From NCBI GenBank assembly GCA_948470475.1, contig OX419339.1, positions 10,167,363 to 10,231,362 of the forward strand: 64,000 nucleotides of DNA. The letters are read 5' to 3'. The stretch comes from Galaxea fascicularis (Eukaryota > Cnidaria > Anthozoa > Scleractinia > Euphylliidae). Each line of letters starts with the position of its first letter. The stretch's first letter is position 1. Shown one piece after another: positions 61,801 to 64,000 of this stretch. Under the pieces are notes generated by a model that saw only the letters and a list, made by a program, of their open reading frames with translations, was not told where the DNA came from and made no database searches. Made by a program: the position numbers and the translations under genes.

Positions 61801-64000
61801 CCCAAGTGAATCCAAGAAAACTTACAGTTATTACAGCGAGGTACTCTATGTACATAACCTTCATCTTTAGCAACAAGAAAGGCGACGGCAACGAAAACGT
61901 CATTTTAAAATTTATAAGTTCTCGTTTTTATAACTCTTTCGCAATTATTCTGATTTGTTTAACTTGGAAAATGCTGGCGAACTGTTCAGGGACTATATTA
62001 CTATGAAGAGCGACAAGGTTGCGAGAACTTCTGGTAACTTTTTGAGAAAGAAAAAGTTACCGTCATGCGCTCACGTTGTCAAGAAAACATAAAATTTGGT
62101 CATTTCACGTTGTTGTTTTGCAGAGGACGACAAAGAAATGTACCATAATCTAAAACTCACGCGCAGAGCGATTGTTTTTGGTCATTAAACCCATTGTTTT
62201 GTGGCCCGAGAAGGCTCCTCGTTGCCGTTGCCGTCCTCGTTATCGTCTTGTTAGGTCCGATTCAGACGCCTCTACTTTTCATGAGCCGAACCTAATTCAC
62301 AGAATTAAGTACATGAAAAGTCCGGCGTCTGAATCAATTAGGAACGGCTATTTTAATTTGGAACGGCTCGGGCGTTCTTTTCGCCTGTCTTTGCCGGAAA
62401 TTTCGACTTTAGAACGGCCTTGATTCAGACGCCGAACTTTTCATGTGCCAAACTTGATGCATAAATTATTATTTGGTATATAAAAACATTGACAATATTG
62501 ATTAGTTTTCCTAGGAACGGCTGTGGAACGGCTAATTAAGTTCGAAGTCTGAATCAACATGCGTACTTTTGTTAATTTGGGACGGGTCCAAATTCGATTA
62601 GTTCGGCTAATGAAAAATACGGCGTCTGAAACGGGCCTAATTAATTAAGTTCCACATTCTCACATTACTGCCGATTTTTGGAGAATCGAGAAACACATAC
62701 AACTGGAATGTAAGGAAGTAGAAATTGACCAAATTTGCTTTGAACAATTTTGTTTGCATTTGCCCTTGTTGCAATTACGGTCCATAGCCATTCTCACTGT
62801 AAATGGTTTAAAACCCAAAACCAAAGTCACCATAAAATACGTGAATAATAATATTTGAAGATTTGAAGATTCTTTACCACTGATCAACCGAAAGCTTTAA
62901 ATACGGAACTAAGCACTGATCTTCGTGAGGTTACATAAATTACGAAATTGCCTGGGAAGAATGATTAATAAAATTTTGAGGCAGAGGGGGGAGAAAGGTG
63001 CCTTCGTTGTCAGGAGTCTGAAGGTGCTCATTTTAGATCAGAGAAAAGTGTCAAAAGGGTGAAACTGACTTCAAGACTAAACTCAAAATGTCTGTTTTAG
63101 ATAGTTTTCATCTTATGCTTTGGTGAGGTTTCCACACAGAAAAAATGAAGGGATCGACTGTGTGTCTGTTATCTAACTGGGAAAATTAATACACTTTATT
63201 ACACGACTTAGACAGTCAGAGGGCCAATAACTAAAATCGACCAATAAGATTGCTCTATTGCCAGTTCGATATTCTCTAAGTATTGGACCGGGTATTGTCC
63301 CAAATGATCCCGCGTTGTTCCCGCGTTGTCTTCAGTCGAGTAATAAATCTCTTATTAACCAAGCTTGCTCGGGACCGTACTGTGAGAATATCAGCTCTCG
63401 GTGTTTTTTGTACGGACCTCGCTGCGCTCGGTCCGTACTGTCAAGACCTCGGGCCGATATTCTCCCAGTACGGCCCTCGCGCTTGGTTAATAAGATATAT
63501 GTACAGCTTGGTATGAACAGTGTCTGTTTGAGAATAATATCAGACCTGTCTAGAAGGAAATGGAGTAATTAAGAATACGAAACAGCAGCCAATAGTCCAT
63601 TTTACAGTTGTGTGTTCAGTGACCAGGCCTTTGAGTAGAAGCAAGGGTGGAGGTGTCTTGTTTTGAGACAGGCCTCAACACTTTTGTCATGCAAATCATG
63701 GTATTCCTTAAATAAACTGGTCCTATATTATTTTACATGAGACAAACAAGTCAACTCCAGTCTCGCTTGTACTCAAAGGCCACGTTACTGAACACACAAA
63801 TGTAAAATGGGCTATTCAGCATGCAACTCTTAGAATGGTGAACGGTATTGTACTTACTGGGCCATCTTTAGATCATGCCGTTCCTCATACAAGTCCCTCC
63901 TGACTTGCTCTGTTTCCTCTTTCTGTAGTGCGATTGCCTCTTTACTTTTCCTGAGATGGTCTTTGAGTTCTTCTCTGTCGGCTTTGTACTCCAGAGCACG
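58879..64000 (-). CDS. Coiled-coil exons of the same or adjacent minus-strand gene (5' end off window)
   Basis: Phased exons: (off right edge)-63858, 61721-61646, 60921-60826, 60717-60574, 60082-59829, 59032-58879. Phases 2,0,0,0,2 fit throughout. The product is about 240 residues of heptad-rich helix (EELKDHLRKSKEAIALQKEE, MLNLELSEVKDTLQ, KKLEYVEDEKHRLECRLKNT, LEAVSLKSHITEMDQEIGEK). A Trp-rich end (YWDLWNSYQNDREWWKQRA) and a basic Arg/Ser/Gly tail (GRRPKSAPARRRPNSGYQSG) follow, stopping at 58879. Either this is a terminal alternative exon, or the 59829 donor joins the 58119 exon and makes one coiled-coil plus CAP-Gly protein. Family not recognised. Confidence 0.7.
62254..62637. repeat. MITE-like element with TA flanks
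   Basis: Ends GGTCCGATTCAGACGCC...TTTTCATGAGCCGAAC and an inverse GTTCGGCTAATGAAAAATAC...GGCGTCTGAAACGGGCC. TA on both sides (62252-62253, 62638-62639), as for Tc1/mariner-type insertions. The GGCGTCTGAATC and GGAACGGCT modules recur inside. In an intron of the coiled-coil gene. Confidence 0.8.
63352..63499. repeat. Foldback around TTATTAACCAAGC
   Basis: CTTATTAACCAAGC at the left and GCTTGGTTAATAAG at the right. The inner parts (ACCGTACTGTGAGAATATC / GATATTCTCCCAGTACGG and GTACGGACC / GGTCCGTAC) also pair, giving nearly continuous arms. Confidence 0.82.

Overview
This is animal nuclear DNA, AT-rich, with intron-split genes using GT-AG (once GC-AG) splice sites, LTR, LINE and SINE retroelements and many small foldback elements. 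The gene families and repeat types fit a cnidarian, most likely an anthozoan (coral or anemone). That placement is an inference from recognised sequence style, not from a search. All gene models below were built by hand from reading frames, splice sites and phase matching, and the exon phases agree wherever stated.

Layout. 1-5725: first two coding exons of a retinol dehydrogenase-like SDR (minus strand, continuing off the left edge). A decayed Ty3/Gypsy element (907-5353) sits in its first intron. A very young Bel/Pao element (5732-11226, identical 146-bp LTRs, ACTCC target duplication) lies directly in front of its first ATG. 13501-15587: a two-exon cytochrome P450 of the CYP3-like clan (plus). 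17190-34173: two tandem minus-strand CaMKII/CASK-like kinase genes with the same exon plan. The upstream copy (28279-34173) keeps HRD, the metal-binding Asn and DFG. The downstream copy (17190-25637) has open, correctly phased exons but has lost all three catalytic or metal-binding residues (HRN, Lys, GFG), so it looks like a maintained pseudokinase. 37148-41648: complete five-exon adenine phosphoribosyltransferase (minus). 44631-45401: an intronless SDR (minus), head-to-head across about 260 bp with a complete seven-exon proteasome beta-5 gene (45664-51726, plus). 55940-64000: minus-strand exons of a protein with a coiled coil and a CAP-Gly domain, continuing off the right edge.

Between and inside these genes the window is packed with inverted-repeat elements, many with recognisable flanking duplications: a 3.3-kb candidate DNA element in the pseudokinase intron 1, several 150-400-bp MITE-like foldbacks, two tRNA-derived SINE copies, a truncated CR1/L2-type LINE and two copies of a foldback related to the ends of Penelope-like elements. 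I see no CRISPR, operon or prokaryotic feature.

The most interesting points are the active kinase / pseudokinase tandem pair, the fresh integrase-less Bel/Pao insertion at the start codon of the SDR gene, and the unnamed 3.3-kb element.
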